A stretch of DNA of 64,000 nucleotides from Hydrogenophaga sp. PBL-H3 (GCF_010104355.1 NZ_CP044972.1:4327520-4391519); one strand, 5' to 3'. Positions 32,305-42,574 are shown, counted from the stretch's first letter. Notes: generated by a model not told the origin, from the letters alone. Numbers and translations are program-made.

Positions 32305-34828
32305 ATTGTTGGAACCGGCTGGGCGGGTTGATTTCTTCGCGCAGGTACTGGTAGCGCGGCACGTTGTCTTTGAGGGTCTTCAGCGGGTTGGAGCCGATGC
32401 GGGAGAAGCCCGTGAATTCCAGCTGGAACAGGATACGCTGGTTGGCCACGGCGGTGCTGCGCTGCAGGCGTTCGAGCACGATACGCCCGACCCAGCAGCC
32501 GGCGTCGAACTCAAAGCCCGCCACCAGATCGACCACCTTGCGATCGGGCACGCTGTAGTTGATGCGGCCCACGCTGTACCACTGACCTGGGCCGAGCGCA
32601 CGGCCAGGCACTTCGGTGCGTGCGGGCTCTCCGAAGAAATCGTTGAGCGGCCACTGCCAACCCACGTCGAACTGTTCGCTGCTGCCGCGCTGCAGGCGGT
32701 AGGCTGCGCTGAGCGTGCGGAACTTGCTCGGTGTGTAGCGGCCGCTCAGCGTGGTGCGAACCGACTGCCGATCGCCAGGGCTGTATTGCACGTTGGCGTC
32801 GGTCAGCCAGCGCGAACTCCACTGCACGCGGGCGGCCAGCAGGATGTCGCTCAGGCGTTCGTTGACCGGGTCGCCACCGGCCAGGCCTGCGGCGTTGGGC
32901 AGGAACACGTTCTGGTCGCGGAACAGGTACCGCTGGGCCACACCCAGGCGCACCGCTTCGGCGCCGTTGGCGGGGTCCAGCAAGCGGGAGCTCAAGCCTA
33001 CGGTGAGCGCACGCGTGTCCGAGATGCGGTCGTTGCCGCCGAAGGCGTTCTCGGTGTAGATCGAGGCGAGGTTGAAGTCGTTGGCGGCCGAGTCGTAGTT
33101 GGGCAGCAGGCGCTGGTCGCGGTAGGGCGTCCAGGTGAAAAAGGCGCGCGGCTCCAGCGTCTGGGTGAAGCCTCTGCCAAAGTAGCTGGCGTCACGCTCG
33201 AAGATCAGGCCGCTGTCCAGGCTGAGGGTGGGCAACACGCGCGTGGCGCTGCGCGAACCGTTGGCCAGCGGGCTGTCAAAGCTGTACTGCGTGGCGTGCA
33301 ACTGGGCGCGGGGTTTGACGAACCAGCCCGGCGCCTGAAAGCGCCGGCTGATCTCGGCCACGGTGAGTGCGCGATCTCCGTTGGTTTGCCGGGTGAGCGA
33401 GGGCACCGACTGGAAGCGCGTGTACTCGGTCAGGACCGACCAGTCCACACCGCTGAGGTTGGCCACCTGCGCGTCGCTGCGCCCATAGCGCACCGCCACC
33501 GAGGGCAGCCGGTCGTAGGGCGGTGTGATGGGTGCGGCGATGTCCTGCAGCGTCTGCCAGGTGTAGGCGCCCGCGCTCACCGACCACGGACCCTGGCCCC
33601 AGCTGTACACCGCGTCGCTGGCCAGCAAGCGGGTGGTGAGCGAAGCGGTGGCGCGGGGGAAGTCGCGCCAGTAGTCGTCGTCACTCACGCGGTTGAGGTT
33701 GAGGTACAAGCCCGCCGATCCCCCGAACCCCAGGCTGGTGCCAGTCAGGGTCTGGTTGTGCTGGGCCGTGTAGCCCCAGCGGTTGGCATCGCGCAGCTGG
33801 TCGGACGGCATGTACGCGCCGCGCACCTGGCCCGCGTAGGTGGGCTGCAGGTAGCGCACTTCGGCACCCAGGTCCACGCCGCGCTTGCTCATCAGCGTGG
33901 GGTAGAGCGTGGCATCCAGGTTGGGCGCGATGTTGAGGTAATACGGCAGCGTGACTTCAAGGCCGCTGATGTTGTCGATGTTCAGCGTGGGTGGCAGCAG
34001 GCCGGACTTGCGCGCGTCGGTCAGCGGGAAGGAGAAATGGGGCCATCCGAGGATGGGGACGCCCTTGAACTCCAGCGCGCCGTTGGTGGCCGTGCCGGTC
34101 TGGGCCACGTTGTCGAACTCGATCTTCGTGGCGCGCACCATCCAGTCGGGCATCCAGCTGGCGCCGGGTGTGCGCGGGCAGGTGGAGTAGCGGGCGTCAT
34201 GGGCCACGGCCTTGTCTTCGCCCAGGAAGTCCACCCGGCTGGCGTCGCCCGTGCCTTCGTTCTTGAGCAGGTTGAACGTGGGCTGGGTGAACGTGCCCTG
34301 GTAGGTCTCGACGTTGAGCTGCAGCTCGGGGCCTTGAAAGCGGTCACCGCTGCGGTTGATCAGCACGTTGCCCTTGGCCTGTGCCTCGTTGGTGCGCTGG
34401 TCGAGCTGCAGGCGGTCGGCCCGGATCACCGTGTCGTGGCGGCGCAGTTCGGCGCTGCCTTCCACCGCCGTGATGCCGTCGGTCTGGCCTTCGATGCGGT
34501 CGCCCGAGACGAAGGTGGGCGCCTGCCGCCTGGCGTTTTCGGGCAAGGTTTCCAGCAGCGTGCCGCTGGAGCGCAGCGACACGCCAGGCTGGGGTACCTC
34601 GTCGCCGTCGCCCGACTGGGCTTGCGCCAGGCCGTGCGCGCCCAGCGCACCAAGAGCCAGCAGCGAGAGCAAGCCGCGCACCGCCAGCGCCACGGGGGCT
34701 GCCTGGAGACGGGGTCGCGCAGGCCCACCGGGCAAGGCTGGAACACAGGACGGGTGGGTGCGGCGATTCAAGGGGAGGAAGTCGTTGACCGGGCCGATCA
34801 AAAGCGGACGAGCGCCGCGGATCAGCAC
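32297..34828 (-). CDS. lptD: LPS-assembly outer-membrane protein LptD
   Basis: The 843-residue protein is the outer-membrane barrel that inserts lipopolysaccharide. An OstA-type jelly-roll domain lies after the signal peptide (GDRIEGQTDGITAVEGSAELRR) and the beta-barrel fills the rest, ending near the stop with an aromatic-rich segment. Cysteines in YSTCPRTPG and a late FDAGCW fit the disulfides of the family. The ATG at 34828 gives a 45-residue leader before the hydrophobic signal region; a GTG at 34693 would give a cleaner signal peptide, so the start is uncertain. surA and rsmA follow, and amgK is divergent. Confidence 0.95.
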   Translation of the reverse strand: MLIRGARPLLIGPVNDFLPLNRRTHPSCVPALPGGPARPRLQAAPVALAVRGLLSLLALGALGAHGLAQAQSGDGDEVPQPGVSLRSSGTLLETLPENARRQAPTFVSGDRIEGQTDGITAVEGSAELRRHDTVIRADRLQLDQRTNEAQAKGNVLINRSGDRFQGPELQLNVETYQGTFTQPTFNLLKNEGTGDASRVDFLGEDKAVAHDARYSTCPRTPGASWMPDWMVRATKIEFDNVAQTGTATNGALEFKGVPILGWPHFSFPLTDARKSGLLPPTLNIDNISGLEVTLPYYLNIAPNLDATLYPTLMSKRGVDLGAEVRYLQPTYAGQVRGAYMPSDQLRDANRWGYTAQHNQTLTGTSLGFGGSAGLYLNLNRVSDDDYWRDFPRATASLTTRLLASDAVYSWGQGPWSVSAGAYTWQTLQDIAAPITPPYDRLPSVAVRYGRSDAQVANLSGVDWSVLTEYTRFQSVPSLTRQTNGDRALTVAEISRRFQAPGWFVKPRAQLHATQYSFDSPLANGSRSATRVLPTLSLDSGLIFERDASYFGRGFTQTLEPRAFFTWTPYRDQRLLPNYDSAANDFNLASIYTENAFGGNDRISDTRALTVGLSSRLLDPANGAEAVRLGVAQRYLFRDQNVFLPNAAGLAGGDPVNERLSDILLAARVQWSSRWLTDANVQYSPGDRQSVRTTLSGRYTPSKFRTLSAAYRLQRGSSEQFDVGWQWPLNDFFGEPARTEVPGRALGPGQWYSVGRINYSVPDRKVVDLVAGFEFDAGCWVGRIVLERLQRSTAVANQRILFQLEFTGFSRIGSNPLKTLKDNVPRYQYLREEINPPSRFQQYD

Positions 34829-34914
34829 AGGGGGTTTGTAGAATCAGCGGCCATTATCCACTGCGCGATCACGCGCGCGGCCCATTGACAAGCGGCGCCA
34901 AATCACCCACCACC

Positions 34915-36006
34915 ATGACCCTGTCCAACACCGCCGTCGAGTGGGCCGATCCCCAACGCGAAGCCGCTTTTGCCGCCTGGTTGCGCCCGCTCGCCGACCG
35001 GCTGGGATTGCTGGCACACACGCTGCGCGCGGCCTCGGCCGATGCGAGTTTCCGGCGCTACCTGCGCATCGACGCGCAGGCCGGGCACAGCCTCATCGTG
35101 ATGGACGCCCCACCCGCGCACGAAAACTGCCAACCCTTCGTGCACGTGGCCACGCTCATGCGCGAGGCCGGCCTGCTGGTGCCCGAGGTGCTGGCCTGGG
35201 ACGAGCCACAAGGCTTCATGCTGTTGAGCGATCTGGGTCACCAGACCATGCTGGATGGCATCGACCCGGACAACGCGCAAGCCAACCACGGGCGCTACGT
35301 GCAGGCGCTGGACGCGCTGCTGGCCTGGCAGCTCTCATCGAAGCCCGGTGTGCTGCCGCCCTACAACGAGGCCCTGCTGCGCCGCGAGCTGCAGCTGTTT
35401 CCCGACTGGTACCTGCAACAGCACAAACAGTTTGCGTTGAGCGACACGCAGGCCAACACCTTGCAGAAGGCTTTCGACTCGATCGTGGCGCACAACCTCA
35501 ACGCCCCCAGCGTCTACGTGCACCGCGACTTCATGCCCCGAAATCTCATGCTGCCGCGCCAACCCGGCGACACGCCCGCCCAACAACTCGGCGTGCTCGA
35601 CTTCCAGGACGCGGTGCACGGCCCCATCACCTACGACATCGCCAGCCTCTTGCGCGACGCCTTCCTTACCTGGGACGAGGACTTCGTGATCGACGTGACC
35701 GTGCGCTACTGGGAAAAGGCGCGCAAGGCCGGCCTGATGGACTTCGAGGACTGGCACAGCGACTTCGGCGCCTTCTACCGCTCGGTCGAGTGGATGGGCC
35801 TCCAACGCCATTTGAAGGTGGCCGGCATCTTCGCGCGCCTCACGCTGCGCGACGGCAAACCCAAGTACCTGGCCGACGCGCCACGCTTCATCGGCTACAT
35901 CCGCCACACCGCGCACCGCTACCGGGCCCTGGGCCCCTTCCTGCAGCTGATCGACGAAGTCGAGGGCCTGCAGGCTGCCTCGGGCTACGCCTTCGGGCGG
36001 GTCTGA
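34915..36006 (+). CDS. amgK: N-acetylmuramate/N-acetylglucosamine anomeric kinase
   Basis: The 363-residue aminoglycoside-phosphotransferase-fold kinase carries HRDFMPRN at 203-210 and the metal site DFQD at 229-232. Its place next to lptD is that of AmgK in Pseudomonas, which phosphorylates the anomeric position of recycled MurNAc and GlcNAc to feed MurU. The ATG at 34915 was preferred over a TTG 30 bases earlier. rsmE follows after four bases. The partner murU is present at 22,589 rather than next door. Confidence 0.85.
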   Translation: MTLSNTAVEWADPQREAAFAAWLRPLADRLGLLAHTLRAASADASFRRYLRIDAQAGHSLIVMDAPPAHENCQPFVHVATLMREAGLLVPEVLAWDEPQGFMLLSDLGHQTMLDGIDPDNAQANHGRYVQALDALLAWQLSSKPGVLPPYNEALLRRELQLFPDWYLQQHKQFALSDTQANTLQKAFDSIVAHNLNAPSVYVHRDFMPRNLMLPRQPGDTPAQQLGVLDFQDAVHGPITYDIASLLRDAFLTWDEDFVIDVTVRYWEKARKAGLMDFEDWHSDFGAFYRSVEWMGLQRHLKVAGIFARLTLRDGKPKYLADAPRFIGYIRHTAHRYRALGPFLQLIDEVEGLQAASGYAFGRV

Positions 36007-36010
36007 GCGC

Positions 36011-36754
36011 ATGCCGCGCTTCCACTGCCCCGCGCCGCTGCTCGCCGGCCAGAGCCTGGGCCTGCCCGCCTCGGTCGCGCGCCATGTGCAGGTGCTTCGC
36101 CTGCAGCCCGGTCAGACCATCACGCTGTTCAACGGCGACGGCGGCGAGTGGAGCGCCACCATCACCCGCATGGGCCGCAGCGATGTGGACGTGACGGTGG
36201 GCACGCACACCGCCACAGAGCGCGAACCGGACCGCGCCGTGACACTGGCCATGGGCATGCCCGCCAACGACCGCATGGACTGGCTGGTGGAGAAAGCCGC
36301 CGAACTCGGCGTGGCCGGCCTGCAGCCGCTGCACACCGCGCACAGCGTGCTGCGCCTGACCGGCGAGCGCGCGACCAAAAAACAGGCGCACTGGCAGTCG
36401 GTGGCGGTTGCCGCGTGCGAACAATGCGGTGGCAACCGCGTGCCCACCGTGCAGCCCGTGGCCGACTTCGCGGCGTGGCTCAAGGCCCTGCCACCCGCGG
36501 ACGCCGCAGCGCCAGAGCTGCGCTGCCTGCTCTCGCTGGCCGAGGGCACCCAGCCGCTCACCCAGGCCCTGCGTCAGGTTGCCGTTGACTCGCCCGTGTG
36601 CTTCCTCAGCGGGCCCGAAGGCGGGCTCAGTCCGGCGGAAGACGCGCTGGCCCGCGCAGCCGGATTTGTGCCGGTGACCTTGGGCCCGCGGGTGCTGCGG
36701 GCCGAGACGGCGGCACTGACGGCGCTCGTCGTTGCGACAACATCGGCACCGTGA
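36011..36754 (+). CDS. rsmE: 16S rRNA (U1498-N3)-methyltransferase
   Basis: The 247-residue protein matches RsmE, a SPOUT-class methyltransferase for U1498. The N-terminal PUA-like part begins MPRFHCPAPLLAGQSLGLP, and the knot region has FLSGPEGGLSPAED and TLGPRVLRAETAAL, the cofactor-binding loops. It lies four bases after amgK, and its stop shares bases with the GTG start of the transporter gene (GTGA), so the three genes form one translationally coupled unit. Confidence 0.95.
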   Translation: MPRFHCPAPLLAGQSLGLPASVARHVQVLRLQPGQTITLFNGDGGEWSATITRMGRSDVDVTVGTHTATEREPDRAVTLAMGMPANDRMDWLVEKAAELGVAGLQPLHTAHSVLRLTGERATKKQAHWQSVAVAACEQCGGNRVPTVQPVADFAAWLKALPPADAAAPELRCLLSLAEGTQPLTQALRQVAVDSPVCFLSGPEGGLSPAEDALARAAGFVPVTLGPRVLRAETAALTALVVATTSAP

Positions 36755-37926
36755 ACAAAAACCTCTGGCTGCTGGCCGCCGCGCAAGGCCTGTTTCTCAC
36801 CAACAACGTCGTCTTCATCGCCATCAATGGCCTCGTGGGGCTGTCGCTGGCGCCGCTGGGCTGGATGGCCACGCTGCCGGTGATGGGCTACGTGGTGGGC
36901 GGCGCGCTGTCCACGCCGCTGGTGGCGCGCACGCAGAGCGCGTTCGGGCGCAAGGTGTCGTTCCAGATCGGGCTGCTGGTGGCGCTGGGCTCGGCGCTGC
37001 TGTGCACCTGGGCGGTGATGGACCGCAATTTCTGGCTGCTGGTGGCCGCCACCGTGATCGCTGGCTACTACAGCGCCAACGGCCAGCTCTACCGCTTCGC
37101 CGCGGCCGAGCTCAGCGCGCCGGCGTTCCGCGAAAAGGCGGTGTCGCTGGTGCTGGCGGGCGGGTTGGTGGGCGCGGTGCTCGGACCCAATCTGGCCAGC
37201 CGGACACGCAGCCTGTTCGAGGTGCCGTTCGTGGGTGCCTACCTGTCTCTGGCGGCGGTGGCGCTGCTGTCCATGGTGGTGATGGCCTTCATGCGATTCC
37301 CAGCCGTGCCCGCCAGAGCCGCGCACGCCGACCGGGGCCGCCCCTTGCGTGTGCTCATGCGCCAACCCGTGTTCATCGTGGCCACGGCCGGCGCCGCCCT
37401 GGGCTACGGGGTGATGAACCTGCTGATGGCGGCCACGCCGCTGGCCATGCAGGTCTGCGGTTTTCCGTTCGAGGACGCGGCCCTGGTGCTGCAGTGGCAT
37501 GTGATCGGCATGTTCGCGCCGGGCTTCTTCACCGGACACCTCATCAAGCGCTTTGGCGTGCTCAGCATCATGGGCACGGGTGTGGCGCTCAACGTGGTCT
37601 GCGTTGCGATCGCGCTGTCGGGTGTGGAACTGCACCAGTTCCTGATCGCGCTGTTCCTGCTCGGCGTGGGCTGGAACTTCCTCTTCACCGCGAGCACCAC
37701 GCTCTCGCTGCAGTCGTACCGGCCGGAAGAAAAAGACCGTGCACAGGCGGCCATCAACTTCTGCGTGTTCGCCACCATGGCACTCACCTCGTTCGCCTCG
37801 GGCGCCCTGGTGACCACGCAGGGCTGGCAATGGCTGAACGCGGGTTCGCTGCTGCCGCTGACCCTCACCGCCACGGCCCTGATCTGGCTTGCGTGGCGTG
37901 GTCGGCAGGCCCACAATCCGGCCTGA
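36751..37926 (+). CDS. Major facilitator superfamily transporter
   Basis: The 391-residue protein is hydrophobic throughout, with about twelve membrane helices and a short cytoplasmic loop in the middle (MRFPAVPARAAHADRGRP). The loop motif ARTQSAFGRKVSF between helices 2 and 3 is the degenerate MFS signature. The substrate cannot be predicted. The GTG start at 36751 overlaps the rsmE stop by four bases. yidB follows after 25 bases. Confidence 0.85.
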   Translation: MNKNLWLLAAAQGLFLTNNVVFIAINGLVGLSLAPLGWMATLPVMGYVVGGALSTPLVARTQSAFGRKVSFQIGLLVALGSALLCTWAVMDRNFWLLVAATVIAGYYSANGQLYRFAAAELSAPAFREKAVSLVLAGGLVGAVLGPNLASRTRSLFEVPFVGAYLSLAAVALLSMVVMAFMRFPAVPARAAHADRGRPLRVLMRQPVFIVATAGAALGYGVMNLLMAATPLAMQVCGFPFEDAALVLQWHVIGMFAPGFFTGHLIKRFGVLSIMGTGVALNVVCVAIALSGVELHQFLIALFLLGVGWNFLFTASTTLSLQSYRPEEKDRAQAAINFCVFATMALTSFASGALVTTQGWQWLNAGSLLPLTLTATALIWLAWRGRQAHNPA

Positions 37927-37951
37927 GCACATTGACTCACGGAGGAACGCC

Positions 37952-38446
37952 ATGGGACTGCTGGATTCTTTGCTCGGTGCTGCTACCGAGGCTGCGATGG
38001 GCTCTCAGCGCAGTGACGGCGTGGCGCCCGCCGACACCGCTGGCGGTCTGAACCCGCAAATGCTGATCACCTTGGTGAGCACACTGCTCAACAACGCGGG
38101 CGGCCTGCAGGGGCTGCTGGCCAAACTGCAATCGGCCGGGCTGGGCGAAGCCGCTCAATCGTGGGTGAGCACCGGTGCCAACCAGGCAGTGAACCCCGAC
38201 CAGCTCGGGCAGGCGCTCGGCCCCGACCTGATGGGCATGATCACGGCCCAGTTCGGTGGCAACACGGCCCAGGCCTCGACCGCGCTGTCCAACATCCTGC
38301 CGGGCCTGATCGATCAGCTCACGCCCCAGGGACAGATGCCCGCCGACAACGGCTTGGGCGCGCTCGGTGCCCTGCTCGGTGGGCAAGACGGCCCGGCGCC
38401 GGACCTCATGGGCATGCTGGGCGGCTTGATGCAGCCGCGCCGCTGA
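37952..38446 (+). CDS. YidB/DUF937-family protein
   Basis: The 164-residue protein is rich in Gly, Leu and Gln and matches the YidB family of unknown function. The N-terminus MGLLDSLLGAATEAAMG is typical, and the middle GEAAQSWVSTGANQAVNPDQL is the family core. A strong GGAGG ribosome site precedes the ATG at 37952. There is no signal peptide. It converges on the lipase gene four bases beyond its stop. Confidence 0.8.
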   Translation: MGLLDSLLGAATEAAMGSQRSDGVAPADTAGGLNPQMLITLVSTLLNNAGGLQGLLAKLQSAGLGEAAQSWVSTGANQAVNPDQLGQALGPDLMGMITAQFGGNTAQASTALSNILPGLIDQLTPQGQMPADNGLGALGALLGGQDGPAPDLMGMLGGLMQPRR

Positions 38447-38450
38447 CACC

Positions 38451-39314
38451 TCAGGCGGCGCGTGGCAGTGGGGCGATCACGTCCAGCCACGCCTTGAGCG
38501 TGCCGAACACGGCCGACGGGTCGGCCTCGTTGAATATCTCGTGGTACAGACCCTCGAAAGCCTGCGCATGCACTGTGTTGCGCGGTGCGGCGGCGGCAAA
38601 TGCGCGGCTGCCCTCGGATTTCACCAGGTGGTCGTCGCCCGCGTACATCAGCAGGGTCGGCACGCGCCAGTCGGGTGCTGCTTCCAGCACGCGCGGTCCG
38701 TTGCTGTCGATGAAATGCGCAAGCCGCGCCGAAATGCGGTCGTGCACCCGGCGGTCTTTCTCGTAAGCCGTCACCGTGGCGGCGTTGTGCGAGATCTTGC
38801 TCGCGTCCAGCCCGTTGGACAGGGTCTTGTTGGGTGCGAACCGGTACATCAGATCGATCAGTCGGCGCTGCACCAGGCCCAGCCCGGCCTGCAGCGCGGG
38901 CGATGACAGCACCAGACCGTCGACCTCGGCAATGCCGCGCTGAACGAAGGTGGCCGTCACCAGCCCGCCCATGCTGTGTCCCATGAGGATCAACGGGCAG
39001 GCCCACGGCTCGGCGATGTGGCGGCGCGTATCGTCCAGCACCTCGGCCAGGTCTTCCAGCAGCGCGTCGTCGTCGGGCAACACGCCCTGGGCACCACCCG
39101 AGTCGCCGTGGCCGCGCTGGTCGAAGGCGCGCACGACGAAACCCCAGTCGTTGAGGCGGCGCGCCACTGCGTCGTAGCGCCAGGCGTGTTCGCCCAGGCC
39201 GTGAACGATCAGCACCACGCCGCGTGGTCGCCGGCGCATGGGCAGGGGCCAGTCGTACAGCGCGAGGTTGAGGCCGTCGCGCAGGGTGAAGGGGGCCTGG
39301 GTCGTATCGGTCAT
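38451..39314 (-). CDS. Alpha/beta hydrolase (monoacylglycerol lipase-like)
   Basis: The 287-residue protein has the lysophospholipase/monoacylglycerol lipase pattern: IVHGLGEHAWRYD for the oxyanion loop, GHSMGG with the nucleophilic serine, D in YAGDDHLV and H in GLYHEIFNE. It lacks a signal peptide. The ATG at 39314 begins a short leader before the lipase domain. It lies 43 bases downstream of the M20 peptidase on the same strand. The substrate is probably a lipid monoester, judging from family only. Confidence 0.87.
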   Translation of the reverse strand: MTDTTQAPFTLRDGLNLALYDWPLPMRRRPRGVVLIVHGLGEHAWRYDAVARRLNDWGFVVRAFDQRGHGDSGGAQGVLPDDDALLEDLAEVLDDTRRHIAEPWACPLILMGHSMGGLVTATFVQRGIAEVDGLVLSSPALQAGLGLVQRRLIDLMYRFAPNKTLSNGLDASKISHNAATVTAYEKDRRVHDRISARLAHFIDSNGPRVLEAAPDWRVPTLLMYAGDDHLVKSEGSRAFAAAAPRNTVHAQAFEGLYHEIFNEADPSAVFGTLKAWLDVIAPLPRAA

Positions 39315-39357
39315 GTCGGCACAGCTGGATGCATCGGGGCGTTGGGCAAGACCGTGA

Positions 39358-40860
39358 TCAGGGCATGCGGGCAATCACCTGGGCCACGGTGGCGGTCAGG
39401 CGTTGCGCATAGTCCAGGTGCAGGAACTCGTTGGGACCGTGTGCGTTGCTCTTGGGGCCGAGCACGCCGCACACCATCATCTGCGCGGTGGGGAAACCCT
39501 TGCTGAGCATGTTCATGAGCGGGATGGTGCCGCCCTGGCCAATGGTGCCGCAGCCGGCGCCGAAGTGCGCCTGTGACGCGTCCTGCAGCGCCTGCTCGAA
39601 CCACGGCGTGGTGGCCGGTGCGTTCCAGCCGCTGGCGGCCCCTTCGCCTTCAAACGTGACCTTGGCCTGGTAAGGCGCGTTGTCTTCCAGCAGGGCTTTG
39701 AGTTCCTGCACGGCCTGCGGCGCGTCCACCAGCGGCGGCAGGCGCAGGCTCAGCTTGAAGGCGGTGTAGGGCCGCAGCACGTTGCCGGCGTTGCGCATCT
39801 CGGGGAAACCGTCAGCCCCCGTGACGGACAGGGTGGGCCGCCAGGTGCGGTTGAGCAGAGCGTCCACCGGGTCGGTGGTGGTGGGCAGGGCAAACACGGT
39901 AGAGCCGCCGCAGTCGTGGTGCGCCCAGGGGAAGCGCTTGTAGATTTCGTCGCCCAGGATGGCGGCGGTGGCGCGCGCCTGCTCGATGCGCTCCGCCGGC
40001 ACCTCGCAGTGAAAGCTGGTGGGCAGCAGGCGGCCGGTGGCGCTGTCCTCCAGCCGGTCGAGCACCTGGCGCATGATGCGAAAACTCGACGGCACCAGGC
40101 CCGAAGCGTCGCCCGAGTGGATGCCTTCGGTGAGCACTTCGACCTTGAGCACGCCGCTGGCCATGCCGCGCAGGCTGGTGGTGAGCCAGAGCTGGTCGTA
40201 GTTGCCGGCACCGCTGTCCAGGCAGATCACCAGGCCCACGTCGCCCAAGCGCGTGCGCAGCGCGTCCACATAGGGCAGCAGATCGCCCGAGCCGCTCTCT
40301 TCGCAAGTCTCGATCAGCCCGACGATGCGCGGATGGGCTGCGCCCTGCGCCTTGAGCGCCTGCAGCGCGGCGAGGCTGGCGTAGACCGCGTAACCATCGT
40401 CGGCGCCGCCACGGCCGTAGAGCTTGCCGTTGTCGATCTTGGGCGTCCAGGGGCCGAGGTCGCTGCGCCAGCCGGTGAACTCGGGTTGTTTGTCGAGGTG
40501 GCCGTACATCAGCACCGTCTGGCCGGAGGCGGGAGCCGGCGTGCCGTCCTTGCCAGCGCAGGCAGGCACTTCAAAAAACAGCACTGGCGTGCGCGGCACA
40601 CCCTGCGCATCGTTGAGCTGGATCACCTCCAGCGAGAGGCCTTCGACCTTCTGCGCCCGCACCCAGTCGGCTGCGCCGCGCAACACACGGTCCAGCAGGC
40701 CATGGCGGGCCCAGTCGGGGTCAAAGGCGGGGGATTTGGCCGGCACCTCGATGTAGCGCACCAGCTCGGGAATGATGGTCTGCGTCCAGGCGGCATCGAT
40801 GTGGGCCTGCAAGGCTTCTGGATCGAGGGGAGGCAGGGCGTGGGGCAGGCGGGCATTCAT
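39358..40860 (-). CDS. M20-family metallopeptidase (dipeptidase)
   Basis: The 500-residue enzyme is an M20 zinc peptidase. Metal-binding and catalytic residues are seen in MYGHLDKQPE, GRGGADDGYAVY, ETCEESGSGD and near the end AHGPNEFLHLDY. A lid domain is inserted in the middle. The length fits cytosolic dipeptidases of the CPG2/carnosinase group. The substrate is not known. It heads a likely two-gene unit with the lipase. The 116-base gap to the chemoreceptor has no clear signal. Confidence 0.9.
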   Translation of the reverse strand: MNARLPHALPPLDPEALQAHIDAAWTQTIIPELVRYIEVPAKSPAFDPDWARHGLLDRVLRGAADWVRAQKVEGLSLEVIQLNDAQGVPRTPVLFFEVPACAGKDGTPAPASGQTVLMYGHLDKQPEFTGWRSDLGPWTPKIDNGKLYGRGGADDGYAVYASLAALQALKAQGAAHPRIVGLIETCEESGSGDLLPYVDALRTRLGDVGLVICLDSGAGNYDQLWLTTSLRGMASGVLKVEVLTEGIHSGDASGLVPSSFRIMRQVLDRLEDSATGRLLPTSFHCEVPAERIEQARATAAILGDEIYKRFPWAHHDCGGSTVFALPTTTDPVDALLNRTWRPTLSVTGADGFPEMRNAGNVLRPYTAFKLSLRLPPLVDAPQAVQELKALLEDNAPYQAKVTFEGEGAASGWNAPATTPWFEQALQDASQAHFGAGCGTIGQGGTIPLMNMLSKGFPTAQMMVCGVLGPKSNAHGPNEFLHLDYAQRLTATVAQVIARMP

Positions 40861-40976
40861 GGCGGCGGTCTCCAGGCGAGGCGCCCCGCGAAGACCGGGA
40901 CGCTACCCGCAGCAGTATAGGCAGAGCGGCCCTGGCGTGCCGTTGCTGTGGGCACCCTGCCCTGGCGCCCACCGCC

Positions 40977-42548
40977 TCAGGCGTGGGCCGAGCCCGACAG
41001 GCGGAACACCCGCACCACACCGGCCAGCCGGCTGGCCTGGTCCTTCAGGCTTTCGGCCGCCGCGGCGCTCTCTTCCACCAGCGCGGCGTTCTGCTGCGTC
41101 ATCTGGTCGAGCTGGCTGACAGCGGCATTGACCTGGCCAATGCCTTGTGATTGCTCTTGGGCGGCGGTGGTGATGTCGCTGATGAAGGCCGAGACCTTCT
41201 CCGCGTTGGCCACGATCTCGCCGATGGTGCTGCCGGCCTGGGCCACCAGCCGGGATCCGGTCTCGACCTTGCCCACGCTGGCTTCGATCAGCACCTTGAT
41301 CTCCTTGGCGGCCTGCGCGCTGCGCTGCGCCAGGCTGCGCACCTCGGCAGCCACCACGGCAAAGCCCCGGCCCTGCTCGCCGGCGCGCGCGGCTTCCACC
41401 GCGGCGTTCAGCGCCAGGATGTTGGTCTGGAACGCGATGCCGTCGATCACGCCGATGATGTCGCCGATCTTCTGGCTGCTCTGGTTGATCTCGTTCATGG
41501 TCGTGACCACCTGGCTCACCACCTGGCCGCCGCGCACCGCGACCTCGGCATTGACCACCGCCATCTGCGTGGCCTGGCGCGCCGAGTCGGCGCTCTGACG
41601 CACCGTGCTGTTGATCTGATCGATGCTGGCCGCCGTCTGTTGCAGGTTGCTGGCGGCCTGCTCGGTGCGTGCACTCAGGTCCTGGTTGCCGCTGGCGATC
41701 TCTTCGCTGGCGGTGCCGATGCTGTCGGTGCTGTTGCGCACCTCGCCGACGATCCGCGAGAGAGAGGCCTGCATGCCGCCCAGGGCCTGCATGAGGGACG
41801 CGAGTTCGTCCTTGCCGCTGACGTGCACCGCCTGGGTGAGATCCCCGTTGGTGATGGCCGTGGCCACGCGCTGCGCTTCGTCCAGCGGCTGGCAGATGCT
41901 CTTCATGTTGGACAGCGTGGTGGGCACAACCACCAGCGCGGCCAGCGCCAGCGCCACGCCGAAGATCAGCAAGGTGTGACCGCTGGTGTCCTTTCCCTCC
42001 TGCTGCAGGCTGGTGGCCTCGACCTTGAGCACCTCTTCCACCCGCTTGAGGTTGACCAGGATGCCGGCGTACTGCTCGTGTGCGCGCGCCAGCATGCGGT
42101 TGGCCACGGTGGCGGTGTCGTAGCCGTTGTCGGCCAGCTGGCGTGTGACGGGTTCAACCGCGGCGCCATAGCGCTCGAGCTGCTCTTTCATTTCGCGGAC
42201 GACAACGTTGTCACCGTCTTCCGTGCCCACCAGCATGTGATCGATCTGCTGCAGAGCGGCCTCACGCGCGGTCTGCCACTGGGCCTTGGCCTTGATCACC
42301 TCTTCGGGCTTTTCGTAGCCGATGATCATGTCCTTCTCGTAGCGGCCCATGTCACCCAGCGCCACCTGCAGGCGGGATAGGGTGAGCGTCTCTTCAAAGG
42401 CGTGATCGACAAACTCGACGCTCAGCGCGTTGAGCCGATTCATGCCCCACAGGCCAGCGCCACCCACCATGGTCAGCAAGACCAGAACGACGCCGATCGC
42501 GCCCACCATTCGGGTGCGGATGGAAAACTGTCTCATCAGTTGTTGCAT
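40977..42548 (-). CDS. Methyl-accepting chemotaxis protein (receptor 1 of 3)
   Basis: The 523-residue receptor has helices at about 13-35 and 190-213 around a four-helix-bundle-type periplasmic domain, then a HAMP linker and a signalling domain with the conserved tip [21 protein letters not shown] (within about 375-395). Methylation-type helices flank the tip. It ends in SGSAHA and lacks the CheR/CheB-binding pentapeptide. It is the last gene of cheW-receptor 2-receptor 1, 26 bases behind receptor 2. The ligand is unknown. Confidence 0.94.
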   Translation of the reverse strand: MQQLMRQFSIRTRMVGAIGVVLVLLTMVGGAGLWGMNRLNALSVEFVDHAFEETLTLSRLQVALGDMGRYEKDMIIGYEKPEEVIKAKAQWQTAREAALQQIDHMLVGTEDGDNVVVREMKEQLERYGAAVEPVTRQLADNGYDTATVANRMLARAHEQYAGILVNLKRVEEVLKVEATSLQQEGKDTSGHTLLIFGVALALAALVVVPTTLSNMKSICQPLDEAQRVATAITNGDLTQAVHVSGKDELASLMQALGGMQASLSRIVGEVRNSTDSIGTASEEIASGNQDLSARTEQAASNLQQTAASIDQINSTVRQSADSARQATQMAVVNAEVAVRGGQVVSQVVTTMNEINQSSQKIGDIIGVIDGIAFQTNILALNAAVEAARAGEQGRGFAVVAAEVRSLAQRSAQAAKEIKVLIEASVGKVETGSRLVAQAGSTIGEIVANAEKVSAFISDITTAAQEQSQGIGQVNAAVSQLDQMTQQNAALVEESAAAAESLKDQASRLAGVVRVFRLSGSAHA

Positions 42549-42574
42549 GGTGATTCTTCTGGTGTCGGGTCGGG

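Noticed and set aside
31529..34888. A 1,119-codon plus-strand frame opposite surA and lptD
   Set aside because: Antisense shadow of two well-supported genes; composition is unlike a protein and there is no ribosome site or conserved motif.
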